Source: an uncultured Prevotellamassilia sp.
GTDB lineage: Bacteria; Bacteroidota; Bacteroidia; Bacteroidales; Bacteroidaceae
DNA: 64,000 bases
Assembly (NCBI GenBank): GCA_934255485.1
Contig: CAKQOG010000008.1
Span: 1 to 64,000, forward strand
Direction of reading: 5' to 3'
Shown here: in pieces, positions 17,689-26,094 of the stretch
How positions within the stretch are numbered: the first letter of the stretch is position 1
Layout of the letters: each line of letters starts with the position of its first letter
Program-made: the position numbers and the translations under genes
Notes under the pieces: model-generated
What the model was told of the DNA's origin: nothing
What the model saw: the letters and a program-made list of their open reading frames with translations, nothing else
Databases searched by the model: none

Positions 17689-17841
17689 TTTTGTTCAAAA
17701 GCATAGGTTGAGGGGGAGTGTAATTAGGCATCATGTAGTTAAGAAAAGTACGACATGCGAGGAGATAGACATGGTTGATTAGAGGAGAAAGTCGTATGAT
17801 GCAGTTTATGCAACTACCTAAGCCTATGTTTATGAGCAAAA
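17689..17841 (+). ncRNA. Candidate structured RNA (long rod with alternative pairings)
   Basis: Nested complementary segments on the plus strand: TTTTGTTCA (17689-17697) with TGAGCAAAA (17833-17841); CATAGG (17702-17707) with CCTATG (17823-17828); GCATCA (17728-17733) with TGATGC (17797-17802); TACGAC (17749-17754) with GTCGTA (17791-17796). GTAGTT (17735-17740) can pair with AACTAC (17812-17817) only by crossing the GCATCA helix, so it is either a switch or a pseudoknot. The region has no ORF and ends before a strong terminator. The rod with internal loops recalls 6S-type RNAs, but no family is assigned, and no clean promoter is seen just ahead. It could also be a 3' untranslated structure of the preceding gene. 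Confidence 0.45.
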
Positions 17842-17870
17842 TGATATACTGATAAATTTATTCAAAAAAT

Positions 17871-17920
17871 ATAGCTTCATGATAGAATAACTGAACTCTA
17901 TCTTGAAGCTATGTTTGTTT
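17871..17920. terminator. Bidirectional terminator
   Basis: ATAGCTTCA-T-GATAGA (17871-17886) pairs with TCTATC-T-TGAAGCTAT (17897-17912), loop of 10. GTTTGTTTT follows on the plus strand, and a six-T run follows on the minus strand. It serves the RNA/secreted-peptide unit and the convergent AlkD-like gene. Confidence 0.8.
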
Positions 17921-17971
17921 TAAGAACAATGCGTAGATTATACAAAAACAACGCCCAACATTGTAGAGGTC

Positions 17972-18586
17972 TTAAGCAAGTTTTTTGAGCATGTTTTCGG
18001 CTTGTTGCTCTTGCTTTTGCCCCAAATCCATAAACTTAATAAGGGCTTTGCTTGCAGCTCTTGCTGTGGCACTTTGCGGCGTGTGTAATACGCTCTCTGC
18101 TTGGTCAAGAAACTCGGCAGCATCGCGCTCCGAAGGGATAAGGTGATTCATAAAAAGGCGCGAAAGGAGCAGATAACCGCAGAGTTGCCTCATATCTTGA
18201 TTAGAGGCAATCCATTCGTAAGCCTTAGTTGATGCCCAAGGTTCGTGGCTAAAAAGAGCAAATACGGTGCACTCAGCTTCTTCTACATACTGCATTTGTT
18301 CTATCCATAGTTCTGCTAAATCCTCATCCATACACTCTTTTGGCATGAGCATTCCAGCCAAGAGGCGGCACTCGCGTATATTCTCTTTCCACAAAGCAGC
18401 AGCGAGTTCGTATGTATGAGGCAAGGTGGTGGCAAAGTCTTGAAGACGCGGAAGTTCTACACCAAAAATAACTTTATAACCTAAGCCTTTATCGCGCATA
18501 GATGCACTTATAGGACCATTCATCATGCCGTGCATAGAGCGTTTGATATATCGTAGTTGTTCTGAAAGATTATCGGGATTTACCAT
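17972..18586 (-). CDS. AlkD-like DNA alkylation repair (HEAT-repeat) protein
   Basis: 204 residues, all helical. Features of the family include the N-terminal GLGYKVIFGVELPRLQDFA, the WxxxxRECRLLAGML block, WIEQMQYVEEAECTVFALF, and HEPWASTKAYEWIAS. AlkD proteins are HEAT-repeat DNA glycosylases that remove alkylated bases; many relatives are only structural homologues. This one is slightly short of the ~230 usual residues and the catalytic residues cannot be placed without alignment. It ends in a Gln/Glu-rich helix. It is monocistronic, transcribed from up to four tandem promoters in the 69-bp repeats just upstream. Confidence 0.7.
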   Translation of the reverse strand: MVNPDNLSEQLRYIKRSMHGMMNGPISASMRDKGLGYKVIFGVELPRLQDFATTLPHTYELAAALWKENIRECRLLAGMLMPKECMDEDLAELWIEQMQYVEEAECTVFALFSHEPWASTKAYEWIASNQDMRQLCGYLLLSRLFMNHLIPSERDAAEFLDQAESVLHTPQSATARAASKALIKFMDLGQKQEQQAENMLKKLA

Positions 18587-18614
18587 AGATGTGTTTCGTT
18601 AAAAGTAATGTAGT

Positions 18615-18905
18615 ATGCAAAGATAATGCAAGGTGAGTGCAGAACAAAGCTCGCTTTAGTTCTGCCGAACCGCAGCTTATCTTATGCAAAGATAATGCAA
18701 GGTGAGTGCAGAACAAAGCTCGCTTTAGCTCTGCCGAACCGCAGCTTATCTTATGCAAAGATAATGCAAGGTGAGTGCAGAACAAAACTTGCTTTAGCTC
18801 TGCCGAACCGCAGCTTATCTTATGCAAAGATAATGCAAGGTGAGTGCAGAACAAAGCTTGCTTTAGCTCTGCCGAACCGCAGCTTATCTTATGCAAAGAT
18901 ATAAA
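18615..18905 (-). repeat. Four tandem 69-bp repeats, each a complete promoter
   Basis: Units begin at 18615, 18684, 18753 and 18822, with a partial fifth at 18891. Read on the minus strand, each unit holds TTTG, a 19-bp spacer and TATCTTTG (nearest copy: -33 at 18645-18648, -7 at 18618-18625), an exact Bacteroidetes promoter. The nearest start point would be some 25-30 bp before the AlkD-like ATG at 18586. Units differ at only a few bases. Because 69 is a multiple of 3, both strands are open across the array, which explains the spurious ORFs. Confidence 0.85.
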
Positions 18906-19053
18906 ATTTTAAATAGGTATCACAATTTATAAAATATCAGACCTAAAATTATGGAAACAAAACAAACGGCAATAGAGATAGTATTTTATTGCTCTATAGT
19001 CGTTGTTGTACAGCCCAATAGAACATAGATAATTGAAAGATTAGAGCATAAAA

Positions 19054-19144
19054 AAAGGATATTCCCATGATAATAATGAGAATATCCTTTGTCGTTGTTG
19101 TTTGCATTTAGGTGCATTTGCTTTGTGGCAGAATGCACCTAAAT
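19054..19144 (-). terminator. Two consecutive hairpins terminating the first GH95 gene
   Basis: ATTTAGGTGCATT (19106-19118) pairs with AATGCACCTAAAT (19132-19144), ending 8 bp from the stop codon. AAAGGATATT (19054-19063) pairs with AATATCCTTT (19081-19090) and is followed on the minus strand by a T-run. The second hairpin is the intrinsic terminator. Confidence 0.8.
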
Positions 19145-19151
19145 AGCTTAC

Positions 19152-22100
19152 TTAAAAGATTACCTTTTGACCATTAACGATGTATACACCTTTATCTGCT
19201 TTTTCTACACGGCGACCGCTGAGGTCGTAGATAGTAGTAGGAGTAACGTTGATAGTGTTAATAGTTTGATTTATACCTGTAGGAAGGTTACCAGCAGAAC
19301 AGTCAATAGTAAGTGTTTCGTTTGCCTTGATGTCGTATACAACAACTTCTTTTTTAAGGCGAACAGAAACCTTGCGGTCTTTGTCAAGATTGTTGGTAAT
19401 CTTAACAATCTGTGCTTTACCATTGCTCCATTCCTCGTCTACAGTGTAGTTACCTTGCGCTTTCAAACCCTTAACATTACCATTTTTCCATGCAGAAGGT
19501 AGAGCAGGTAGGATAGTAACAACATCGTCGTAGCTCTGAAGTAACATCTCTGCAATACCGCTTGTGCAACCATAGTTTCCGTCAATTTGGAAAGGTGAGT
19601 GAGCATCGAAGAGGTTGTAGTAGCAACCACCATAGTTACCCATCTCAATTACATAAGAGCCTGAGTGACGAAGAGCCAAAGAGAGGTTGCGACGAGCATT
19701 GTTACCATCAAGACAACGAGAGTAAGTGTTGGTTTGCCAACCCATACTCCAACCAGTTACATCACCATTACGAGCAATCATGCTGTTGTAAGCAGCTTGG
19801 AAGAGTTTCTTGCCTTGAGTAGTGTTGTCGAATGCACTTACTTGAGCAAATGGATAGAGGCACATCAAGTGTGAGAGGTGGCGGTGGCCAAGATCAGAGA
19901 GTTTGTTGTTCTTCCATTCAGAGATACAAGTCTTACCATCGTAGGTTTCAGTCCACAAACCCTTGTCGTATTTGTTGTAAAGAGCTGTGATGTTAGTGAT
20001 TTGTGCAGCAGTAAGTGGAGAGTCTTCACCAAGTTCTTGGTGTGCTTTGAACACTTCATCAAGGAGTTCGTAGCTACATTGTTGTGCAAAAGCTGTTACA
20101 TCAGTAGGACCATGTTCGGGACTCCATTCGTTCTTAATTTCGTATTTGCCCTTGCTATCTTTGGTTGCAATGCTCTTGATGAAGAGTGCTGCATCGTACA
20201 TTACAGGGAGAGCCTTTTTGAGAAAATCGCGGTCGAGAGTGTATTTGTAGTAGCGCCAAAGGTGAGTGCAATACCATGCACCGAGAGTCTTAATTTGTGT
20301 GTTTGCCCAAGTAGAACTACCACCAAAGATGTTGTTTTCTACGGCTACAGTCCAACCTTGAGCACCGCTCTTAATATTCTTAGCAAGAGCTACCCATGGT
20401 GAGTTATCAGCAGTAGCAAGATCGAGGATGTGGTTGAGGAATGGCAAGTGCATCTCGCTAAGGTTAGTAGGATCTGCAGGCCAATAGTTCATCTCAACAT
20501 TTATATCTGCGTGAACATCACAATGCCAGAAGTTGGTGTTGCTGCGGTCGTTCCATATACCTTGAAGGTTGCTTGGAGCGTGAATGCTTGTATCGAGGTT
20601 TGCACCGATAGTCATGTAACGTCCGTATTGGAAGTAGAGACTTTCAAGGAACAACCCCTCGGGAGTAGTTTTGTTGGCATCAGTTGCATAGAACTTGATG
20701 AGATCTTCGGTTGTTTTGTTGCTCTTCATACCGAGATTCAAACTAACACGATTCATGAGTTGGCTGAAAATGGTTGTGTGTCTGTCGAGCAAACTTTCGA
20801 AGGTTTGTTCAATAGCAGGTTCAATGCGCGACTGTACGGTAGTTGCTAATTGCTCAGCGCTTTCACCGCTTACGCAACCACTCTTTGTTGCATCATAGTC
20901 TGTTGCAGCAGCCATAACAATGTTGGCCCATTCTGCATTTTCAACAAGTATACCATTCTCGGTTGTTGTTACCTTAGCACCATCGTTAGCAACAACTTTG
21001 AAAGCTGCGTTGTAGCTAACAGTTTGCATACTGCCATGGAAACTTGCTCCATCGTCAGCGTAAGAAACTTCGCTTGCATTAATCTTAGTGTCGGGTACAA
21101 AGGTAATGTTCATAGCCAATTTGTCGTTACCCTTAGCTTCGTAGTGAGCCACAAACACTTTGTCTTTAGCTGATACGAAATAACGACGTTGGTAGGTGGT
21201 AGCCTCGTCTGCGCTCTTGTAGTTTACGCCTGCCACACCATCGATAATGTCGAGGTAGCGAGTGTATTCCTTAATAGGTTTAGAGTCGTCGGCAAATGAG
21301 AAAGCTTCGCTCTTGTCGGTAACAAGAATAGAACCGAAGTTTTGGAAATAACCTTGTCCTACGCTACTACCATTGGTTGTATAGCCACTCCAAAGGGTCT
21401 TTTCGTTGAACTGAATTTCGTCTTTAAATACACCACCACGGATAGTTGTACCGATTTGACCATTACCAAGTGGAAGTGCATATTCCATCCATGTGTCTGA
21501 AGAGTTTGTCATCTCAACAGGTTGGTTGTACCAAAGAGAGAAGTCGTTAATATCCGAAGGACGTTGGCCTGGAGTATAGGCATTGTATTCTGCATACATC
21601 AAGTCATTGCTTGGCTGGACCTCTGTGATGTAAAACTGAGAACCTTCATCGTTGTTAGTTGCTTCAGCATTGTCCCAAAGAGCAAGATAATTATCGCGGT
21701 TGTTCAAGTAGTTGTGCTCAGAAGAGGCAAGTTTGATATAGCTTGGCTCGTTGCTACCAATCTTAATGTCGCCATTGAAGTAGGTAGTAGTTTCGGTATC
21801 GTAAGCTTTAAGACCTGGAGATACCATGTTGGCACGTGCATCGGCTTCGCTACCTTTGATACCAAGTACTTGGCCTGCACCAACCTCTCCAGCGTTGATA
21901 AAGCGGTAAGAGTCATCAGCAGTTTTCAGTATGTGCCACAAACTATTTATGCTTGAAGGAGCCTTTGTGTTGCTTAGCAACAATCCATTACCATCCTTGT
22001 AGCCTTCGGCAAGGCTGACATATCCGCCTTTACCATTTTTGATGGTATAATATTTTTCGAATGCTTGTTCTGCATCTGCAGCATCAAAAAGGTTGAATTG

Positions 22101-23159
22101 AGAAGCATCAGCATCTTTAGCCCAACGTACTATGCCATTCCAATCTACCATGTGGAGTGCCTCGAGATTAGCTTCGCCTGTTTTAGAATAAATAACGCAA
22201 TGGCCGTTGGTTGATGAGGCTATTACAGTGTAAATACCAGCAGCATCTTTTGCAACGAGTGGCACAGCTTTGTTGTTGGAAGTAGGCAATGCACCTACGT
22301 AAAGACCTGTTCCAATGTTCTTGATGTAGTAATCGCCCTCGGTGTCAGCCTTTTCAAATTCCCAAATGTGGTTCTTTGTGTAAAGACCATTGTTTGAGCC
22401 CATGTTGGTTCCATTGGCATAAGCAAATAGGGTTGTATGTAGTTTGTTGCCGATAAAGAGGTGCTTGCCAGCAATGTCGGTGCCAAGCAATTCACCGCTA
22501 CCAATAGCATTGTAGGCAGTTTGCAAAGAGGTAATTGCCTCTTGATAACCCTCTTTAGTAGTTGGTGCTGTTGTTGGTATGGCTTTTACGGCAGCCGATG
22601 CATCGTGGTAGAAGTATTTGTAGTTTGCAGCTGTATTAATTTGTCCAACAAGTGTGTTGTATTCATCTTTAAGTAGTTGCAAAGGGTCGCCTGTAGCGCC
22701 TTCAAAGTAGAGTTGGTTGTTGTTGTCGCCTGCATTCCATTCACCAAGTTGCACGCCTGCAGAGGTTCCCCCCCATTGGTTCATACAGGTTGATTGGCCA
22801 ACACGCTTAATTTCGAAATACTTGCTCGCAGAACCATTGATAATAGCGAGTTTTACAGCTTTGTTTTTGGTTGTTGTGATAAAACGGCTCGAAGAGAAAC
22901 CAACGTAGTTTCCCTCTTTGCTTTTCATTACAAATGACTCTTTCGTTCCGATAAATTGGAACTCGGTCTTGTTGCTTTTTGTTTTTGTTGTTACCATGTT
23001 CTTACCCGAACCTTTGTCGCTCAAGTAGTTCCCTCCCGTTTTGAATTTAACGGGGAAATACATTGGCTCACTTTCGGTTGAGAAAGTAGGTAACTCGCTC
23101 TGTGCGCTTGCCATTATAAAGGCAAAAAGAGCAAAGAAGAAGAGTGTAAATTTCCTCAT
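19152..23159 (-). CDS. Secreted GH95 glycosidase (alpha-1,2-L-fucosidase type), multidomain
   Basis: 1335 residues. Signal peptide MRKFTLFFFALFAFIMASAQ. Residues about 25-535 are an accessory region with trefoil-like motifs (YIKNIGTGLYVGAL, YYTIKNGKGGYVSLAEGYKD) probably binding glycans. The GH95 catalytic part runs from about 540 to 1250: MEYALPLGNGQIGTTIRGG at its start, NVEMNYWPADPTNLSE, the acid-bearing NEWSPEHGPTDVTAF, and FQIDGNYGCTSGIAEMLLQS. The C-terminus (IYDLSGRRVEKADKGVYIVN, then GQKVIF) is a type IX-like sorting tail, so the enzyme is probably cell-surface. GH95 enzymes invert terminal alpha-1,2-fucose, for example on blood-group H or milk glycans; some are L-galactosidases. A G7 run within the coding strand (plus 22768-22774) is a possible slippage point. 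Confidence 0.9.
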   Translation of the reverse strand: MRKFTLFFFALFAFIMASAQSELPTFSTESEPMYFPVKFKTGGNYLSDKGSGKNMVTTKTKSNKTEFQFIGTKESFVMKSKEGNYVGFSSSRFITTTKNKAVKLAIINGSASKYFEIKRVGQSTCMNQWGGTSAGVQLGEWNAGDNNNQLYFEGATGDPLQLLKDEYNTLVGQINTAANYKYFYHDASAAVKAIPTTAPTTKEGYQEAITSLQTAYNAIGSGELLGTDIAGKHLFIGNKLHTTLFAYANGTNMGSNNGLYTKNHIWEFEKADTEGDYYIKNIGTGLYVGALPTSNNKAVPLVAKDAAGIYTVIASSTNGHCVIYSKTGEANLEALHMVDWNGIVRWAKDADASQFNLFDAADAEQAFEKYYTIKNGKGGYVSLAEGYKDGNGLLLSNTKAPSSINSLWHILKTADDSYRFINAGEVGAGQVLGIKGSEADARANMVSPGLKAYDTETTTYFNGDIKIGSNEPSYIKLASSEHNYLNNRDNYLALWDNAEATNNDEGSQFYITEVQPSNDLMYAEYNAYTPGQRPSDINDFSLWYNQPVEMTNSSDTWMEYALPLGNGQIGTTIRGGVFKDEIQFNEKTLWSGYTTNGSSVGQGYFQNFGSILVTDKSEAFSFADDSKPIKEYTRYLDIIDGVAGVNYKSADEATTYQRRYFVSAKDKVFVAHYEAKGNDKLAMNITFVPDTKINASEVSYADDGASFHGSMQTVSYNAAFKVVANDGAKVTTTENGILVENAEWANIVMAAATDYDATKSGCVSGESAEQLATTVQSRIEPAIEQTFESLLDRHTTIFSQLMNRVSLNLGMKSNKTTEDLIKFYATDANKTTPEGLFLESLYFQYGRYMTIGANLDTSIHAPSNLQGIWNDRSNTNFWHCDVHADINVEMNYWPADPTNLSEMHLPFLNHILDLATADNSPWVALAKNIKSGAQGWTVAVENNIFGGSSTWANTQIKTLGAWYCTHLWRYYKYTLDRDFLKKALPVMYDAALFIKSIATKDSKGKYEIKNEWSPEHGPTDVTAFAQQCSYELLDEVFKAHQELGEDSPLTAAQITNITALYNKYDKGLWTETYDGKTCISEWKNNKLSDLGHRHLSHLMCLYPFAQVSAFDNTTQGKKLFQAAYNSMIARNGDVTGWSMGWQTNTYSRCLDGNNARRNLSLALRHSGSYVIEMGNYGGCYYNLFDAHSPFQIDGNYGCTSGIAEMLLQSYDDVVTILPALPSAWKNGNVKGLKAQGNYTVDEEWSNGKAQIVKITNNLDKDRKVSVRLKKEVVVYDIKANETLTIDCSAGNLPTGINQTINTINVTPTTIYDLSGRRVEKADKGVYIVNGQKVIF

Positions 23160-23231
23160 AGATTGTGGATATGTAGTTAGTAATTATTAGATTTAAACAA
23201 ATGTGTTGATTATAATCTGTATTGCTATGGA

Positions 23232-23263
23232 CAAAGGTACACTTTTTATCTATGTAATGCAAA
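23232..23263 (-). promoter_or_regulatory. Promoter of the first GH95 gene
   Basis: Minus strand TTTG (23260-23263), 20-bp spacer, TACCTTTG (23232-23239). The leader before the ATG at 23159 is about 65 bases. Confidence 0.75.
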
Positions 23264-23320
23264 ATTGCAAAGTGTTTTTTACAATTGGGTTTAGTGTTAG
23301 ATAACTTTCGAGCATTAAGC

Positions 23321-23375
23321 AATACATGCTTTATAATCGCTAATTGTGAGTGTTAGCAATTATAAAGCATGTATT
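23321..23375 (-). terminator. Hairpin after the WecA/MraY-like gene
   Basis: AATACATGCTTTATAAT (23321-23337) pairs perfectly with 23359-23375, and GCTAA/TTAGC extends the stem inside. It is 31 bp past the stop. There is no clear T-run on the minus strand, so termination efficiency is uncertain. Confidence 0.55.
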
Positions 23376-23405
23376 CTTTGAAAGTCTATTTATGTGCGTA
23401 CAGCG

Positions 23406-24518
23406 TTAGCCTTTAGTGCTTTGCGTGTGTGCTCCTTTTGAAATCCATAATAGTAGGAGCATGTAGAGCATTATGTCGGCTATAAATATGATGTTAATGT
23501 TGATGTGAGTGTCGAGCAATAAATTGAGAATAACAAAGAATAAGGCAACAACAATAATAAAGTTGCGTGCTTTTCGTTGGCTCCATCCTCTAGCAAGTAG
23601 CAAGTGGTGGATGTGAGTTTTATCGGGTAGAAATGGATTAACACCACGGCTAATACGTCCAATCGTTACTCTTATTACGTCTAAACAAGGGATTATCATG
23701 AGCGAAAATGCCACAATGAGTGCATCGCCTGAACTTGTTTCTTCTGCTTGGTGCATAGCATATTTCACGGCAAGCATACTTAGCAGTAGACCTAAGACTT
23801 GACTGCCGCAATCGCCCATGAATATCTTGTTACGTTTTTCAACTTTGCCATATACGTTAAACCAAAAGTATGAAGTCAAAGCCCCCAACATAGAGAACGA
23901 AAGGCAAGCATCAATCACGTTACCATGTATGTAAAAGAGTGAGCCTAAAAACAAAAAAGCTACCATTGTTAAACCCGAACACAAGCCATCTATGCCATCG
24001 ATAAGGTTAATAGCATTGATAACATATACAATGAGCAGAACCGTGAAGGGCATGCCAAAGAACCATGGAATTTCATAAAGTCCAAACAAACCATAGAAGT
24101 TGTTAATCCAAATACCAGAGGCAACAACAAGTATGGCGCATAAGAAATGTACCATGAATTTCACTTTATACCCAATGTCTTTAATGTCGTCAGTCAAGCC
24201 TTCAGCATAGATAAGTCCTAATGCTATAAGGTTGATAACAAAGGATGTTAGGCAAAATTTGCTACTACTGCAAGGCCAAATTTCGTCAGTTGTTCCTAAC
24301 AAGCAATAGGCTACTAACATCATAATACATGTGGCTATAGCAGAAGGCACAAAGGCCATGCCACCCACACGCGGTATTAGACCATGGTGTATTTTGCGAG
24401 CGTCTAATGTATCAAACCATCTTTTTTTAAATGCAATACATATAATTTGTGGAATGACGGCAGAGGTAAGTAAAGAACTGAGTATAAAACTCAAAATAAG
24501 GTATATAATAATGTTCAT
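23406..24518 (-). CDS. WecA/MraY-type polyprenyl-phosphate sugar-1-phosphate transferase
   Basis: 370 residues, around ten membrane helices. Family signatures: RKIHHGLIPRVGGMAF near residue 41, INLIDGIDGLCSGL (catalytic DGxDGL-type Asp cluster), the Mg-binding FMGDCGSQ, and NPFLPDKTHIHHLLL (HIHH motif). These enzymes move a HexNAc-1-phosphate from a UDP-sugar to undecaprenyl phosphate at the inner membrane, the first step of O-antigen, capsule or related glycan synthesis. The RxxxG/HIHH form fits the WecA/TagO branch better than MraY. It stands alone between two terminator/promoter regions. The sugar donor cannot be decided from the sequence. Confidence 0.9.
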   Translation of the reverse strand: MNIIIYLILSFILSSLLTSAVIPQIICIAFKKRWFDTLDARKIHHGLIPRVGGMAFVPSAIATCIMMLVAYCLLGTTDEIWPCSSSKFCLTSFVINLIALGLIYAEGLTDDIKDIGYKVKFMVHFLCAILVVASGIWINNFYGLFGLYEIPWFFGMPFTVLLIVYVINAINLIDGIDGLCSGLTMVAFLFLGSLFYIHGNVIDACLSFSMLGALTSYFWFNVYGKVEKRNKIFMGDCGSQVLGLLLSMLAVKYAMHQAEETSSGDALIVAFSLMIIPCLDVIRVTIGRISRGVNPFLPDKTHIHHLLLARGWSQRKARNFIIVVALFFVILNLLLDTHININIIFIADIMLYMLLLLWISKGAHTQSTKG

Positions 24519-24673
24519 TTAGCAGAGCAACTTCAGGTGATTAAAGAGTTCAATATCGTTTAAGAGAGATTTTATAAGTTGTAATTATAGATATTCTATA
24601 TTCTATCGGAAAGGTGTAATCCATTACGACAACATTTGTATACCCATTTTTAATGGTGGACTATACTGCTTTG

Positions 24674-24681
24674 CAAAGGTA
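24674..24681 (-). promoter_or_regulatory. -7 box for the WecA-like gene
   Basis: Minus strand TACCTTTG. No well-spaced -33 TTTG is seen. Leader to the ATG at 24518 would be about 150 bases. Confidence 0.45.
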
Positions 24682-24723
24682 AGCATTTTTTGCATAGCAT
24701 TGCATGCAAAAAGGTCTTTTTGA

Positions 24724-24768
24724 TTTTAACGTTGAAATGTGTAGATTTATTATGTAACAACGTTAAAA
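24724..24768. promoter_or_regulatory. Inverted repeat upstream of the chromate transporter pair
   Basis: TTTTAACGTTG (24724-24734) and CAACGTTAAAA (24758-24768) are perfect 11-bp inverted repeats, each containing the palindrome AACGTT. They sit just upstream of the -7 box at 24784 (TAAATTTG, 24784-24791), so they could be an operator pair. Confidence 0.5.
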
Positions 24769-24783
24769 AAAATATTTTACTCG

Positions 24784-24791
24784 TAAATTTG
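24784..24791 (+). promoter_or_regulatory. -7 box of the chromate transporter operon
   Basis: TAAATTTG, 23 bp before the ATG at 24814; the -33 element is not clear. Confidence 0.5.
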
Positions 24792-24813
24792 CACCCCAAA
24801 CGAATTATTACTT

Positions 24814-25341
24814 ATGCTTTTAAAGTTTTTTCTAACCTGCTCAAAGATAGGCTTCTTTACGCTTGGCGGTGGTTATGCCATGATTCCTGCTATGGAACGC
24901 GACTTTGTGGAGAAAAATCATTGGGTAGATCATGAAGAGTTTATGAACGTAATGGTGGTGGCGCAGACTACACCAGGTATTTTTAGCATCGATCTTGCAA
25001 GTCACATTGGTTACAAATTGCGTGGCTTTTGGGGAGGCATAGTTGGGGCATTGGGCATAGCCCTTCCATCTATAGTGTGCATATTGCTTATAGCTATGTT
25101 CTTCCATGCTTTTCGCGATAATGTGTATATCGACCATTTTTTTAAGGGAGTGCGCCCAGTGGTAGTGGCACTGATTGCAGCACCTTGTTTCAAGATGGCT
25201 CAATCGGCACACATCACCTTGCGCACGATATGGATACCCATCGTTTGTTGCGCACTTATAGCCTTGTTCAATGTATCGCCCGTTCTCATCATCTTAGTTG
25301 CAGGTGTGTTGGGTTATATTTACGGAAAAATCAAAAAGTAG
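24814..25341 (+). CDS. Chromate transporter family protein, first half (ChrA N-type)
   Basis: 175 residues, hydrophobic, with the ChrA half-signature SKIGFFTLGGGYAMIPAM (residues about 10-27) and a TTPG motif followed by GYKLRGFWGGI. ChrA proteins in many bacteria are split into two adjacent half-length proteins that form one anion transporter; here the second half starts 30 bp downstream. In anaerobic gut or oral Bacteroidales the natural substrate is not established, so 'chromate' is only the family name. Confidence 0.88.
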   Translation: MLLKFFLTCSKIGFFTLGGGYAMIPAMERDFVEKNHWVDHEEFMNVMVVAQTTPGIFSIDLASHIGYKLRGFWGGIVGALGIALPSIVCILLIAMFFHAFRDNVYIDHFFKGVRPVVVALIAAPCFKMAQSAHITLRTIWIPIVCCALIALFNVSPVLIILVAGVLGYIYGKIKK

Positions 25342-25371
25342 CATTGTTCTACATCATTACACAATGTAGTT

Positions 25372-25947
25372 ATGAACATATTTCTGCACATATTTTTAGT
25401 GTTTACCAAGATAGGAACGTTCAATTTTGGTGGTGGCTATGCCATGTTGTCTCTTATTCACAACGAGGTAGTTATTAAGAATCATTGGCTCACCAATGCC
25501 GAGTTTACTGATATGGTAGCAATCAGTCAATCAACCCCTGGACCTATTGGTATCAATGCAGCCACCTATGCTGGTTATACGGCGGTGTTGCACCAAGGCT
25601 ACCCTACGTGGGCTGCTGTGATAGGTTCGGTTTTAGCGTCACTTTCTATCATGTGGTTGCCCTTTTTGTTGATGATAGCCATTAGTCACTACTTGCTCAG
25701 CCATAAAGACTCAAAGGTGGTACAAGACATATTTGCCGCTCTTCGCCCCACAATTATAGGTCTTATCGGTGCAGCAGCTCTCTTGCTTATGAACCGCGAT
25801 AACTTTGGTTCGCCTACACAATCGCCCATGCTTTTTGGCTATAGCGTAGTGGTGTTTTTAGCAGCATTTTTTGCTACAAGGTATAAAAAGGCCAACCCTA
25901 TTTTGCTGCTATTTATCGGTGGCTTGCTTGGATTGTTGATATACTAA
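25372..25947 (+). CDS. Chromate transporter family protein, second half
   Basis: 191 residues, homologous in layout to the gene before it: FTKIGTFNFGGGYAMLSLI near residue 9 and STPGPIGINAATYAGY mid-way, then five hydrophobic segments. It is co-transcribed with its partner and ends before a strong bidirectional terminator. The pair probably forms a heterodimeric inner-membrane anion exporter or exchanger. Confidence 0.88.
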   Translation: MNIFLHIFLVFTKIGTFNFGGGYAMLSLIHNEVVIKNHWLTNAEFTDMVAISQSTPGPIGINAATYAGYTAVLHQGYPTWAAVIGSVLASLSIMWLPFLLMIAISHYLLSHKDSKVVQDIFAALRPTIIGLIGAAALLLMNRDNFGSPTQSPMLFGYSVVVFLAAFFATRYKKANPILLLFIGGLLGLLIY

Positions 25948-25981
25948 CTTTAAGCAAATCCTCGTAATTATTATATCAAAA

Positions 25982-26045
25982 AAAATATTCAGATAGCCCA
26001 TTCATTGACTTAATAAAGTGCATGAATGGGCTATCTGAATATTTT
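25982..26045. terminator. Bidirectional terminator with a 24-bp stem
   Basis: Positions 25982-26005 pair perfectly with 26022-26045 around a 16-nt loop. A-rich and T-rich flanks allow use on both strands, serving the convergent chromate-transporter and rprX-rprY operons. Confidence 0.9.
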
Positions 26046-26094
26046 ATAAGAAGCCTATTTAAAGGGCAATTAGTGAAATATGGGTAGCGAAGAG

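Noticed and set aside
18570..18904. Open frames on both strands across the 69-bp repeats (108 and 92 codons)
   Set aside because: They result from a repeat length divisible by three with no stop in the unit; both strands are open and the sequence is promoter DNA.
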